From positions 1 to 64,000 of the forward strand of contig NZ_JAFLNF010000007.1 of NCBI RefSeq assembly GCF_017313085.1: DNA of 64,000 nucleotides, written 5' to 3'. Shown piece by piece: positions 18,602 through 27,917 of this stretch (position 1 is the first letter of the stretch; each line of letters starts with the position of its first letter). The position numbers and the translations under genes were made by a program. The notes beneath the pieces are model-generated. The model searched no databases. It saw nothing but the letters and a program-made list of their open reading frames with translations, and was not told the origin of the DNA. The DNA is from Roseibium limicola. GTDB lineage: Bacteria; Pseudomonadota; Alphaproteobacteria; Rhizobiales; Stappiaceae.

Positions 18602-19309
18602 TTAAGACAGTCTTAACGCCGCTTTAAACAGCGCTTCTTCATTTGGGGCGGTGGCGATAACTGTTTCTACAAACTCGGGCAAGGATGAGGCAACCCCGTG
18701 CGACATCACTATAACGCGTTGATTGCGCAATAGTTCCAGTCCGGACGCAGCCGCTACCAATGTCGTGAAAATCTCGGCGCTGCGTCGGGAATACAGCAAC
18801 GTCCCGTCCAGCTGACGCTCGGCCAGCGCTTGCTCAATCGTGTTGGGCAAATATCCCAGGACTTCCATCCGGTAGACCACTTGCGTGTCGACGGTGATCC
18901 CTGCCAATTGCAATGCAGCAGCCAGATCAAAGGCCCGATCTGCAGCTGCCGGATAAAGCAACCGGCCCTTCACGCCCGCCTGAAGAATCAGCTGCGCCAG
19001 ATCGGCTCCCGCCCCCTTCGCCGACATCACCTGCGACCATCCGGCCTGGCGCATGGCGGTGGCAGACCGGTCACCGACAGCGAACACCGGAAGGCGCTTC
19101 AAGACATCGGCTTGGGAATCTTGCGCCAGAACCTCTGCGACACGGGCACTGGTCACAGCAATCGCTGCATACCCCGCGTCGGGCAGCAACGGCAATCCAA
19201 CCGTCAGCTGCTGCATCAGCGGCACGGTCAGCACCTCATGCCCCAAGCCTGCAAGCCGTTGAGCACTCAGCGAGCATTGCGGCTCAGGACGCGTCACCAG
19301 AAAGCGCAA
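18602..19309 (-). CDS. hemD: Uroporphyrinogen-III synthase
   Basis: 235 residues, normal for the family, which closes and inverts ring D of hydroxymethylbilane to give uroporphyrinogen III. The fold begins MRFLVTRPEPQCSLSAQRLAGLGHE, and the conserved stretch YAAIAVTSARVAEVLA corresponds to the usual D-x-(V/I)-(I/V)-(F/V)-TS block. The family diverges strongly in sequence, so position is important evidence: it lies 22 bases after hemC on the same strand, a near-universal pairing. Confidence 0.92.
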   Translation of the reverse strand: MRFLVTRPEPQCSLSAQRLAGLGHEVLTVPLMQQLTVGLPLLPDAGYAAIAVTSARVAEVLAQDSQADVLKRLPVFAVGDRSATAMRQAGWSQVMSAKGAGADLAQLILQAGVKGRLLYPAAADRAFDLAAALQLAGITVDTQVVYRMEVLGYLPNTIEQALAERQLDGTLLYSRRSAEIFTTLVAAASGLELLRNQRVIVMSHGVASSLPEFVETVIATAPNEEALFKAALRLS

Positions 19310-19331
19310 GATCCCCTCCCCTCAAGTCCCA

Positions 19332-20255
19332 TCAGGTACTCAAAAAGCCAGGCCCCATCAGTTCTTTCAAGGCCTCACCGGCTTCCTGACCGATGCGTTC
19401 GGCGTCAGTCACCGGACCCGCCCGCTCGATGGAATGCATCTGCGACCCATCCGGCTTCAGAACCACTCCGCGCAGGATCAGGGTTTCTCCGGAGATCTCT
19501 GCCAATCCGCCAATCGGCGTCCGACAGGAACCATCAAGCACAGCAAGATACGCCCGCTCCGCCGTCAGCCGACGCTCTGTTTCTTCATCATGGATCGCAG
19601 ACAACATGTCGAGGGTGGCCGTATCCCTGGCGCGACTCTCGATACAGATCGCCCCCTGACCGACGGCCGGCAGAAACTGATCGGGTTCCAAAACGCTGGT
19701 CACCACATCACCCAGGCCCAGACGCTTCAAGCCTGCATAGGCCAGCAGCGTCGCATCGACCTGGCCTTCTTCCAGCTTTCTCAAGCGGGTTTGAACGTTG
19801 CCCCGGTACATCACCACCTCGATATCGGGGCGCAAATGCTTGATCATCGCCTGGCGCCGGAGCGAGCTGGAGCCAACAACCGCATTCTGCGGCAGATCGA
19901 GAAGCGTTTCCGCCTTGGGCGAGATGAAGGCATCGCGCACATCTTCACGCGGCAGGAAGGCTGTCAGTGCCAGACCGTCGGGCAGCACTGTTGGCATGTC
20001 CTTGGAGGAATGCACAGCCAGATCCAGAGACCCGTCGAGAAGCCCCTCTTCGATTTCCTTGGTGAAAAGCCCCTTGCCGCCGACTTCAGACAACGGCCGG
20101 TCCTGAATCTTGTCGCCGGACGTCTTGATGACGACGATTTCGAATGCCTCTTCCGGCATGTTATGTGCGATCATCAAGCGGGAGCGCGTCTCATGAGCTT
20201 GCGCCAGAGCCAGAGCGCTACCGCGGGTTCCTATCCGCAAAGGTTTCGTTTGCAA
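19332..20255 (-). CDS. hemC: Hydroxymethylbilane synthase (porphobilinogen deaminase)
   Basis: 307 residues. It polymerises four porphobilinogens into hydroxymethylbilane using a dipyrromethane cofactor. Seen: RIGTRGSALALAQA at the N-terminus, KDMP (86-89), the GSSSLRRQA arginine block (128-136), GQGAICIE, and the cofactor-attachment cysteine at C244 in DGSCRTPIGG. The gene is first in the minus-strand tetrapyrrole run and is divergent from tsaD across about 100 bases that must hold both promoters. Confidence 0.97.
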   Translation of the reverse strand: MQTKPLRIGTRGSALALAQAHETRSRLMIAHNMPEEAFEIVVIKTSGDKIQDRPLSEVGGKGLFTKEIEEGLLDGSLDLAVHSSKDMPTVLPDGLALTAFLPREDVRDAFISPKAETLLDLPQNAVVGSSSLRRQAMIKHLRPDIEVVMYRGNVQTRLRKLEEGQVDATLLAYAGLKRLGLGDVVTSVLEPDQFLPAVGQGAICIESRARDTATLDMLSAIHDEETERRLTAERAYLAVLDGSCRTPIGGLAEISGETLILRGVVLKPDGSQMHSIERAGPVTDAERIGQEAGEALKELMGPGFLST

Positions 20256-20359
20256 GGATCACTATCCCGATGTTAGGGCCCTCTCGGGCAGATTTGAAAC
20301 GACATGAGCGTCGATGAATGATAGGCCGTTGACTACCATTGGCCAATGAAACTGCAACC

Positions 20360-21466
20360 ATGAAAACCGATTTTTCCGATTGCGACACGGGGTCGCTGAC
20401 CGTTTTGGGCATCGAAACCAGCTGCGATGAAACCGCGGCGGCGGTCGTGCGCGGTCCGGCAGATCGGCAGATCCTGTCCAATGTAATCCGCTCACAGTTC
20501 GATGAACACAAGGCCTTCGGCGGCGTGGTGCCCGAAATTGCTGCCCGCGCCCATATCGAGGTGCTGGACAAGATCGTCCAGCAGGCGATGGATGAGGCTG
20601 GCTGCAGCTTCGATGACATTGATGCCGTCGCTGCGACTGCGGGCCCCGGCCTGATCGGCGGCGTGATCGTCGGCTTTCTGACAGCCAAAGCCATCGCCAT
20701 GGCCGCTGCTAAACCCCTGATCGCCGTCAATCACCTGGAAGGCCACGCCCTGACGGCCCGTCTGACAGATGATCTGGAATTCCCGTTCCTGCTGCTGCTC
20801 GTCTCCGGCGGTCACAGTCAGTTTCTGCTGGTGAAAGGCGTTGGCGACTATGAGCGTCTCGGCACCACCATCGATGATGCGATTGGCGAGGCCTTCGACA
20901 AGACCGCCAAGCTGCTTGGCCTCCCCTATCCCGGCGGCCCCAACGTCGAGCGTCTGGCCCGCGAAGGTGACGTCAACCGCTTCAAGCTGCCGCGCCCCCT
21001 GCTCGACCGGCCCGGCCTCGACATGTCCTTTGCCGGACTGAAGACGGCTCTGCGCACCCAGGCCAAAAAACTCGAACCCATCGACGATCAGACCGTCGCT
21101 GACCTCTGCGCCGGGTTTCAGCGCGCCGTCTCCGATGTACTGGCCACACGCACCAGCCGGGCTCTGGGTCTGTTCAAGGATCGCTTTCCCGATGTGCAGC
21201 CAACGATCGTTGTGGCTGGGGGGGTGGCCGCCAATGCGGAGATTCGCAGCGCCCTTCTGGAGGCTGCCAAGCGTGTTGATGCGCGTTTCATCGCACCGCC
21301 GATGGCCCTTTGCACCGACAACGCAGCAATGATCGCCTGGGCCGGCATCGAGCGCCTGCGTCTGGGGCCGGTGGATGACATGGCCGTCAGCCCGCGCCCG
21401 CGCTGGCCTTTGGATCAGGACGCCAGCGGCGTTCTGGGTTCCGGCAAAAAAGGCGCGAAGGTTTAG
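20360..21466 (+). CDS. tsaD: tRNA threonylcarbamoyladenosine biosynthesis protein TsaD
   Basis: Catalyses transfer of threonylcarbamoyl from TC-AMP to A37 of ANN-decoding tRNAs, together with TsaB and TsaE, which are not in this window. The ASKHA-fold start [16 protein letters not shown], the metal-binding [20 protein letters not shown], and [13 protein letters not shown] with [13 protein letters not shown] are all present. ATG at 20360 gives 368 residues; an in-frame TTG at 20339 would add seven. It heads the conserved alphaproteobacterial run tsaD-gpsA-yciI-EVE. The window's tRNA-Thr decodes ACG and is a likely substrate class. Confidence 0.96.
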   Translation: MKTDFSDCDTGSLTVLGIETSCDETAAAVVRGPADRQILSNVIRSQFDEHKAFGGVVPEIAARAHIEVLDKIVQQAMDEAGCSFDDIDAVAATAGPGLIGGVIVGFLTAKAIAMAAAKPLIAVNHLEGHALTARLTDDLEFPFLLLLVSGGHSQFLLVKGVGDYERLGTTIDDAIGEAFDKTAKLLGLPYPGGPNVERLAREGDVNRFKLPRPLLDRPGLDMSFAGLKTALRTQAKKLEPIDDQTVADLCAGFQRAVSDVLATRTSRALGLFKDRFPDVQPTIVVAGGVAANAEIRSALLEAAKRVDARFIAPPMALCTDNAAMIAWAGIERLRLGPVDDMAVSPRPRWPLDQDASGVLGSGKKGAKV

Positions 21467-21563
21467 GCTCAGGCAATCGCAGTCAGCCGGTTCCCCTGAT
21501 GCTGTGAACTTGATACGAGTGAAGCCCTGATCCTTATTCGAACCTCCTCGGGCACCATTTTTG

Positions 21564-22046
21564 ATGCAGATTTTTCACAAGGCCTACGTCTATCTGACCT
21601 GCGGGACGCAGTTGCTGGTTTTCAACGAGCCGGATACGCCGCAGCTGGGCCTTCAGGTGCCGGGCGGCACGATTGATCCGGGTGAAAGCTATCTGATTGG
21701 CGCACGGCGGGAGTTTCAGGAAGAGACTGGCCTGCAACTCGATGCCGCCTTCGAGCATTTTGCAGATCAGGATCTGCCGTTTGAAACGCTGGTGGCCCAA
21801 GGCAAGCACCAGGCACCGCCGGACCGGCCGCTGAAGGGACGACACCTGCGCAAACACTACCACGTCCGGATCCCGAGCCGGCCAGCGGAAGAATGGGAAC
21901 ATTACGAAATGACCCCGAGCAATGGCGGCCCACCGATTCGGTTCCGCTTGCACTGGATCGACCTGTTCGGCCCGGCCGCCCAGAACCCAAATATGTTTTT
22001 CGCCGGCTTCGGCGAACCGCTCGACGCCCTGCGCACCCGCTTCTGA
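21564..22046 (+). CDS. NUDIX hydrolase
   Basis: 160 residues. A complete Nudix box lies at 35-57: G35, E41, R49-E50-F51, E53-E54, G56-L57. It hydrolyses nucleoside diphosphate-linked compounds using divalent metals bound by the Glu cluster. Outside the box nothing points to a substrate (nucleotide, cap or coenzyme). A TTG one codon earlier is also in frame. It sits in the same orientation between tsaD and gpsA, with 11 bases to gpsA, so is probably co-transcribed. Confidence 0.9.
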   Translation: MQIFHKAYVYLTCGTQLLVFNEPDTPQLGLQVPGGTIDPGESYLIGARREFQEETGLQLDAAFEHFADQDLPFETLVAQGKHQAPPDRPLKGRHLRKHYHVRIPSRPAEEWEHYEMTPSNGGPPIRFRLHWIDLFGPAAQNPNMFFAGFGEPLDALRTRF

Positions 22047-22057
22047 AGGAGACCCGA

Positions 22058-23080
22058 TTGCCCACTGCATCTGCTCAACGCTTTCAGAAAATTGTCGTCA
22101 TCGGCGGCGGCGCCTGGGGCACTGCCCTGGCCCTGACCGCGGCCCGTGCCGGACGATCCGTCACCCTGTGGGCGCGGGACCAGAGCCTGATTACCGAGAT
22201 GCGGAGCCGCAATCAGAACAGCCGCTACCTGCCGGGCATCACCTTTGATGAGGATCTGACGTTCACGGATCGGCTGTCGGACTGCAGCAAGGCCGACGCC
22301 ATCCTGCTCGTCACCCCGGCCCAGACCACACGGGACATTTTGCGGGTTCTGCAAAATGAAGCCAAGCTCACTGTGCCGGTCGTGCTGTGTGCCAAGGGCA
22401 TAGAACGCGGCACCGGGCAAATGCTGTCCGAGGTGCTGAAGGAGGAAGCGCGGCAGGCGGAAGCTGCCGTTCTTTCCGGCCCGAGCTTTGCGGACGACGT
22501 GGCTCGTGGCCTGCCAACCGCCGTGACCATTGCAGCAGAGACCGACGCAACCGCGCAAGGGCTCAGCCAGGCACTCGCCGCCCCCGCCTTCCGCCCCTAT
22601 GCATCGACGGATGTCATTGGCGCCCAGATCGGTGGGGCCTTGAAAAACGTGTTGGCCATCGCCTGTGGCGCCGTGGTCGGCCGCAAGCTCGGCGCCAGCG
22701 CACAGGCGGCCCTGACGGCTCGCGGCTTTGCCGAATTGACCCGGCTGGCCCAAGCTCTTGGCGCCCGCCACGAAACGCTGACCGGCCTGTCCGGTCTCGG
22801 TGATCTGGTGCTCACCTGCTCCTCCACTCAGTCGCGCAACTTTTCATTCGGCCTCAAGCTCGGCAAGGGTCTTTTGGCTTCCGACTTGAAGGCCTCAGGC
22901 GGCAAACTGGCCGAAGGCGCCCACTCGGCCCGGATTGCCGTGACGCTTGGCGACCGGCTGAATGTCGACCTGCCTATTTGCAAGATTGTCGCACGTATGG
23001 TGGAAGAAGATCTTCCGATCGAAGAAGCCATTACCGCGCTCATGACGCGCCCGTTGAAATCAGAAACACCGCCAGCCTGA
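22058..23080 (+). CDS. gpsA: Glycerol-3-phosphate dehydrogenase [NAD(P)+]
   Basis: 340 residues. It reduces dihydroxyacetone phosphate to sn-glycerol 3-phosphate for phospholipid synthesis. The Rossmann motif IGGGAWGTALA, the conserved AKGIERGTG, SGPSFADDVARGLPTA, KNVLAIACGAVVG (with active-site Lys) and GLSGLGDLVLTC blocks are all visible. The start is TTG at 22058, with AAGGAGA at 22046-22052 just upstream overlapping the NUDIX stop. The frame stays open upstream through the NUDIX gene, but that part is a shadow. Confidence 0.96.
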   Translation: MPTASAQRFQKIVVIGGGAWGTALALTAARAGRSVTLWARDQSLITEMRSRNQNSRYLPGITFDEDLTFTDRLSDCSKADAILLVTPAQTTRDILRVLQNEAKLTVPVVLCAKGIERGTGQMLSEVLKEEARQAEAAVLSGPSFADDVARGLPTAVTIAAETDATAQGLSQALAAPAFRPYASTDVIGAQIGGALKNVLAIACGAVVGRKLGASAQAALTARGFAELTRLAQALGARHETLTGLSGLGDLVLTCSSTQSRNFSFGLKLGKGLLASDLKASGGKLAEGAHSARIAVTLGDRLNVDLPICKIVARMVEEDLPIEEAITALMTRPLKSETPPA

Positions 23081-23121
23081 TCCGCTGGCGTTTACCCACA
23101 AAGTCACACAAGGAAGCACAG

Positions 23122-23412
23122 ATGCTTTTTGCCCTGATTTGTACAGACAAGCCCGGCGCCCTGCAGGTTCGCCTCGACAACCGCCCGGCTCACATCGAGT
23201 TTCTCAAGGGTCTGGGTGACCAGCTCAAAGGCGCCGGGCCATTTCTCAGTGAGGCAGGCGAGATGAACGGCTCTCTCGTTCTCATCGAAGCCTCCGACAA
23301 GTCCGCTGTCGAAGCACTGGCCGCGGCCGATCCCTATGCCAAGGCCGGCCTGTTCGAGAGCGTCGACATTCGCCCGTGGAACTGGGCTGTGAAGAACCCG
23401 GAGACCATCTAA
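23122..23412 (+). CDS. YciI-family protein
   Basis: 96 residues. The fold is a dimeric alpha/beta ferredoxin-like barrel, with the family residues in RPAHIEFLKGLGDQLKGAGPFL (His and Asp-like site) and DPYAKAGLFESVDIRPWNW near the end. The family contains uncharacterised enzymes, some acting as dehydrochlorinase-like or YCII proteins. AGGA lies eight bases before ATG 23122. The stop is immediately followed by the GTG of the next gene, implying translational coupling. Confidence 0.92.
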   Translation: MLFALICTDKPGALQVRLDNRPAHIEFLKGLGDQLKGAGPFLSEAGEMNGSLVLIEASDKSAVEALAAADPYAKAGLFESVDIRPWNWAVKNPETI

Positions 23413-23838
23413 GTGCAATACTGGTTGATCAAATCCGAACCCGACAAGTGGTCCTGGGAGCAGCAGAAAGCCAAGGGCGACGAAGGCGAACCCTGGGACG
23501 GCATTCGCAATTATCAGGCCCGCAACAACATGCGTGCCATGAAAATCGGCGACAAGGCGTTCTTCTACCATTCCAACATCGGCAAGGAAGTTGTTGGCGT
23601 TGTGGAAGTTTGCAGTGGAATTCACCCGGACCCGAAAACCGATGATCCGCGCTGGGAATGCGTTGATTTCAAAGCGGTTTGTGACATTCCAAAGCCGGTC
23701 ACCCTGGCCCAGGTGAAGGCAGAGCCGCGGCTTGAGGAAATGTCTTTGGTGACAAGCATGCGCCTTTCGGTGCAGCCTGTGACCGAGAGAGAATGGTCCA
23801 TCGTCTGCGAGATGGGTGGACTGGACGGCCCAGCGTAA
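23413..23838 (+). CDS. EVE domain-containing protein
   Basis: 141 residues, entirely one EVE domain: YWLIKSEPDKWSWEQQ at the start, GIRNYQARNNMRAMKIGDKAFFYHS, then VVGVVEV and DPRWECVDFKAV. EVE domains are PUA-like and bind modified bases such as 5-methyl- or 5-hydroxymethylcytosine in DNA or RNA, with an aromatic cage formed by Trp residues. The GTG start abuts the previous stop. The neighbourhood with yciI is a conserved alphaproteobacterial arrangement, so this looks like a housekeeping and not a defence member. Confidence 0.94.
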   Translation: MQYWLIKSEPDKWSWEQQKAKGDEGEPWDGIRNYQARNNMRAMKIGDKAFFYHSNIGKEVVGVVEVCSGIHPDPKTDDPRWECVDFKAVCDIPKPVTLAQVKAEPRLEEMSLVTSMRLSVQPVTEREWSIVCEMGGLDGPA

Positions 23839-23851
23839 GCCCGGAGACCCA

Positions 23852-24529
23852 ATGGACGCACTGAATGATCCGATGAAATTCATTCATGCAGAGACCGTGG
23901 TTCGCCGCGTTCCCCATGCTCAGGAGATCCGGCTGCACGTGGCCGACGAGGCCATGGACCTGTGGCAAAAAACCGAAGAGGAGCTGGAGGCCCTGGGCCT
24001 TCCACCTCCCTTCTGGGCCTTCGCCTGGGCGGGAGGTCAAGCCCTCGCCCGCTATATTCTCGACAATCCCGATATTGTCGCCGGCAAGCAGATCCTCGAT
24101 CTCGCCAGCGGATCAGGCGTTGTCGGCATCGCCGCTATGCTGGCCGGGGCAGCTCACTGCCAGGCAGTCGACATCGATCCCTTTGCCGCCCACGCAGCCA
24201 GAGCCAACGCAGCCCTGAACAATGTCATGCTCGACGTGGTGGACCGTGACATCACCGGGGATGGCCCGCCGCCGGTCGACGTCATCTTCTGCGGTGATGT
24301 GTTTTACGAACAACCGATGGCAGAAAAGATCCTGCCTTTCATCGACAGAGCTTTGACTGCGGGAATTAGCGTTTTTGTCGGTGATCCCGGCCGCAGCTAT
24401 CTGCCAAGGGAGCGGTTGGAGCTTCTGGCCACCTACGAGATCGAGGTGATTGCCAATCTTGAGGATGCCACCATTAAAAAAACCAGCGTGTTTAAGCTGT
24501 TGGAACCCGCTGCGGCAAAAGCGCCTTAA
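23852..24529 (+). CDS. Class I SAM-dependent methyltransferase, candidate ETF-beta lysine methyltransferase
   Basis: 225 residues. The SAM-binding motif is QILDLASGSGVVGIAAMLAGA, followed by AVDIDPFAAHAARANAALN, and post-motif GDVFYEQ. FWAFAWAGGQALARYILDNP upstream of motif I is typical of the METTL20/ETFB lysine methyltransferase group, found in animals and alphaproteobacteria, which methylates lysines of the electron-transfer flavoprotein beta subunit. That specific activity is inferred. It begins 13 bases after the EVE stop with GGAG upstream. ETF is the electron acceptor of acyl-CoA dehydrogenases such as Mcd in this window. Confidence 0.82.
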   Translation: MDALNDPMKFIHAETVVRRVPHAQEIRLHVADEAMDLWQKTEEELEALGLPPPFWAFAWAGGQALARYILDNPDIVAGKQILDLASGSGVVGIAAMLAGAAHCQAVDIDPFAAHAARANAALNNVMLDVVDRDITGDGPPPVDVIFCGDVFYEQPMAEKILPFIDRALTAGISVFVGDPGRSYLPRERLELLATYEIEVIANLEDATIKKTSVFKLLEPAAAKAP

Positions 24530-24652
24530 ATTTGCACAAGGCAATAAAGTCGGCACAACCTCTTCAACTTTGAAAAATTTTCGCTAGCATGTGGCCTCGG
24601 CATTCGCCAGTTCACACCCCTTCCCAGCATTGCGTCCCAAGGAGCCATCCGC

Positions 24653-25825
24653 ATGCCTATCGTCAATCGCCTCGCAGAGCTTCATGAAGAGATCACCGCA
24701 TGGCGGCGCGATTTTCACGAGAACCCTGAAATCCTCTATGAAACCGTTCGCACCGGCGAAAAGGTTGCGGAGCTGTTGAAAGGGTTTGGCGCGGACGAAG
24801 TGGTCACCGGCATTGGTCAGACCGGCGTGGTCGCCGTCATCAAGGGCCGCAACGGGGGCTCCGGCAAGACGCTGGGCCTGCGCGCCGACATGGACGCCCT
24901 GCCGATCGACGAAATCACCGGCAAGCCCTATGCCTCGAAAGTTCCGGGAAAGATGCATGCCTGTGGCCACGACGGCCACACCGCCATGCTGCTGGGTGCG
25001 GCCAAGTATCTGGCGGAAACCAGAAACTTCGATGGCACCGTTGTCGTCATCTTCCAGCCTGCCGAAGAAGGTGGCGCTGGCGCCAAGGCGATGATCGACG
25101 ACGGACTGATGACCCGCTGGCACATCGACGAAGTCTACGGCATGCACAATTATCCGGGTCTGCCGGTTGGCGAATTTGCCATTCGTCCGGGCGCGATGAT
25201 GGCCGCGACCGATGAATTCGCCGTCACTATCAAGGGCCGCGGCGGTCATGCAGCAAAGCCACACGAAACAATTGATCCGGTTGTCTGCGCCGCCCAGGTC
25301 GTCACCTCCCTGCAGACAATCGCCAGCCGCAACCTCGATCCGTTAAAGTCTGTCGTGGTTTCAGTAACGATTTTCCAGGCAGGCAACGCTTTCAACGTCA
25401 TCCCTCAGGAAGTTCTTTTGCGCGGCACGGTCCGCACCCTGGATGCAGGCGTTCGTGAGCTGGCTGAAGAACGTTTCAAGGCCATCGTGGAAAACACCGC
25501 CACGGCGTTCGGCGCCGTCGCCGAGATCGACTACATCCTCGGCTATCCGGTTGTCGTCAACCACGAAGACCAGACCTACTTCGCCGCAGATGTTGCCGAA
25601 GACGTTGCTGGCACAGGCAAGGTCAATCGCGACCTCCCACCAATGATGGGTGGAGAAGACTTCGCCTACATGCTTGAAGAACGTCCAGGCGCCTTCATTT
25701 ATACTGGAAATGGCGACAGCGCCGGCCTCCACCACCCGATGTATGATTTCAACGACGACGCCATCCTTTACGGCAGTTCGTACTGGATCAAACTGGTCGA
25801 GACCTCCCTGCGCGCCGCAGCCTAA
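24653..25825 (+). CDS. M20-family amidohydrolase (hippurate hydrolase/N-acyl amino acid deacylase type)
   Basis: 390 residues. It is a dinuclear metal peptidase-fold enzyme, cleaving N-acyl groups from amino acids. Metal ligands are seen in MHACGHDGHTAML, the catalytic Glu pair in PAEEGGAGAKAMI, then GMHNYPGLPVG, and a C-terminal GGEDFAYMLEERPGAF with HHPMYDFND. The dimerisation lid domain lies at roughly 180-290. Substrate is uncertain: hippurate, N-acetyl amino acids or indole-3-acetyl conjugates are all handled by relatives. It has its own terminator and stands apart from the preceding run by 123 bases. Confidence 0.92.
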   Translation: MPIVNRLAELHEEITAWRRDFHENPEILYETVRTGEKVAELLKGFGADEVVTGIGQTGVVAVIKGRNGGSGKTLGLRADMDALPIDEITGKPYASKVPGKMHACGHDGHTAMLLGAAKYLAETRNFDGTVVVIFQPAEEGGAGAKAMIDDGLMTRWHIDEVYGMHNYPGLPVGEFAIRPGAMMAATDEFAVTIKGRGGHAAKPHETIDPVVCAAQVVTSLQTIASRNLDPLKSVVVSVTIFQAGNAFNVIPQEVLLRGTVRTLDAGVRELAEERFKAIVENTATAFGAVAEIDYILGYPVVVNHEDQTYFAADVAEDVAGTGKVNRDLPPMMGGEDFAYMLEERPGAFIYTGNGDSAGLHHPMYDFNDDAILYGSSYWIKLVETSLRAAA

Positions 25826-25845
25826 GTCTCTAAAAACGCAAAATT

Positions 25846-25890
25846 AAAGCGCATCGGTGGAGAGTTGGATACTCTTTGCCGGTGCGTTTT
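25846..25890 (+). terminator. Terminator after the M20 amidohydrolase gene
   Basis: AAAGCGCATCGGTGGAGAGT at 25846-25865 pairs with the segment 25871-25890, which ends GGTGCGTTTT, in a 20-bp stem with several G-T wobbles and a five-base loop. The 3' arm ends in TTTT. Confidence 0.75.
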
Positions 25891-26000
25891 AACGTTTGCC
25901 TTACCATATCAATCTGTTAGCCGCCTCATAGTAACAAATACCTATAAAAAACAGGCAATTATGGTCTCAAGCTTCATTTTACCAGCTTGGACCAAGCCCT

Positions 26001-27848
26001 ATGACGATCCAGCCAGTACATCCCGCAACATTTCGTTTCACGATAAACCCACAGATGTTCCTGACCAATGCAGCCTCCGTTTTGGAATATGCGCTGCAGC
26101 CCATCGTCGACAGTCATACCGGTGACCTTTATGGCATCGAGGCGCTGCTGAGAAACGTCGAGCAGCTGGATTGCACCTATCCCAGCGACGTCTTCGACAA
26201 GGCCTACGAGCTCAATTGCCTCGTTGAGCTGGAACTGATCCTGCGCCGCAAGGCAATTGCCAAGCTTGCCAGCGCCCGCCTGCCGCGCAACACCCGCCTG
26301 TTTCTCAACGTCGATGCCCGTCTGCTCGAGACTGAGAACGACCTGACCGCCAAGACGGCCGAATTGCTTAGCGAGTACGGCTTTACACCGGCGATCATCT
26401 GCCTGGAGCTTTCCGAGGCAAAGGACATTTCCTCAGCCGGTCAGACGAAACATTTCATCGCAGAAGCCCGCCGACTGGATTTCTCCATCGCGATCGACGA
26501 CTTCGGCAAGGGCTTTTCCCAGCTCAAGAGCCTCTACGACTTCGAGCCTGAAATCATCAAGATCGACCGCTTCTTCGTACAGTCGATCCAGAGCGATGCC
26601 CGCAAGCGCCTCCTCGTCTCATCGGCGGTGGAACTGGCCCATGTTCTGGGCATGCGGGTCGTAGCCGAAGGTGTCGAGACCCGTGCGGAATTCCTCACCT
26701 GCCGCGAAATCGGCTGCGATCTCATCCAGGGCTATCTGATTTCTCATCCCACCACACGCAGCGACGACATTCTCGATCGCTATCCGCAAGCCATCGACAC
26801 CTCCGCCACGACAACGGCCACTGCCACCCCGGACGGCATCTCCAACCCCTTTGAAGATTTGCTGAAGCGAGAGATCAAGCCGCTCATCGCCCTGCGCGAC
26901 GATGCCAGGATGGACGAAGTCCTGACCATGCTGCGTGCGGGCCGCGCCTATCCGTTCATTCCCGTTATCAATGCCGCAGACGAACCCCGAGGGCTGATCA
27001 AGGAAGCCGACATCAAGGAACTGATCTACATGCCTTTCGGGCAAGATCTGTTGCGCAACAAAGCCGTCAACAACCGGGTGAAGAGCTTTCTCCACCGCTG
27101 CCCCATCGCCGATCTGCACTCCAAGCTGGATCAGCTGATCGGGCTGATCGCCAATGAGGATGATCAGAGCGGCGGCGTGATCGTCACCAAGAACGGCAAA
27201 TATTATGGCTTCCTGACCACCAGCTCGCTGCTGAAGATCGCCAATGAAATCCGCATGCGCGCCGCAGAAGATCAGAACCCTCTCTCAAAGTTGCCTGGCA
27301 ACGGCAGCGTGACTTCATTCGTGGTGGAGGAAGCAACCCGCTCCGATACCGAGCGTAGTTTCTGCTACATCGACTTCGACCACTTCAAGCCGTTCAACGA
27401 TGCCTACGGCTTCAGAACCGGAGACCGCGCTCTCCTGCTTTTCTCCGAATTGGCACGGCGCTGTGTGGCAGATCAGGAAGATTTCATCGGCCACATTGGT
27501 GGCGACGACTTCTTCATCGGCTTCAAGAAGCAGGATTTTGGCAAGGTGCAACAAGTCCTGATCGATCTGCGCAACGAGTTCAGACATCAAGCTGAAAGCT
27601 TCTACGATGCGAAGCACCGGGAAGACGGATATATCCTGTCGAAGGATCGCGCCGGCATCGACCGCAAGTTCTCTCTGCTGACCTGCTCCATTGCCGTGGT
27701 ACATCTCCCCAAAGGCTTGCGGGTCGATGATCAGGACATCTTGTGGCGCCAGATCGCCCTGATGAAACAACAGGCCAAAGAAAGCGCTGACGGACTGGCG
27801 ACGACCACATTCGGTCAGAATTTCAAGCCAAGTAAGGCGGTACTCTAA
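26001..27848 (+). CDS. EAL-CBS-CBS-GGDEF cyclic-di-GMP signalling protein
   Basis: 615 residues, apparently cytosolic. An N-terminal EAL phosphodiesterase domain has E47-A48-L49, LNVD, LELSE, IAIDDFGKGFS (DDFG at 166-169), KID and VAEGVET, so catalysis is probably intact. Two CBS repeats follow at about 300-415 and may sense an adenine nucleotide. The C-terminal GGDEF domain (about 445-600) has GGDDF at 500-504 in place of GGDEF; the change keeps an acidic residue, and no RxxD inhibitory site is seen five residues before. EAL preceding GGDEF is the less common order. Net activity may be hydrolysis with the GGDEF domain regulatory, which is inference. Confidence 0.93.
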   Translation: MTIQPVHPATFRFTINPQMFLTNAASVLEYALQPIVDSHTGDLYGIEALLRNVEQLDCTYPSDVFDKAYELNCLVELELILRRKAIAKLASARLPRNTRLFLNVDARLLETENDLTAKTAELLSEYGFTPAIICLELSEAKDISSAGQTKHFIAEARRLDFSIAIDDFGKGFSQLKSLYDFEPEIIKIDRFFVQSIQSDARKRLLVSSAVELAHVLGMRVVAEGVETRAEFLTCREIGCDLIQGYLISHPTTRSDDILDRYPQAIDTSATTTATATPDGISNPFEDLLKREIKPLIALRDDARMDEVLTMLRAGRAYPFIPVINAADEPRGLIKEADIKELIYMPFGQDLLRNKAVNNRVKSFLHRCPIADLHSKLDQLIGLIANEDDQSGGVIVTKNGKYYGFLTTSSLLKIANEIRMRAAEDQNPLSKLPGNGSVTSFVVEEATRSDTERSFCYIDFDHFKPFNDAYGFRTGDRALLLFSELARRCVADQEDFIGHIGGDDFFIGFKKQDFGKVQQVLIDLRNEFRHQAESFYDAKHREDGYILSKDRAGIDRKFSLLTCSIAVVHLPKGLRVDDQDILWRQIALMKQQAKESADGLATTTFGQNFKPSKAVL

Positions 27849-27917
27849 TTCACCAAGAATGGCCTTGCGGCGCATTGCCCAACTAAGGATAAAGGGCGCA
27901 ATGCAGGAGACCATTGC

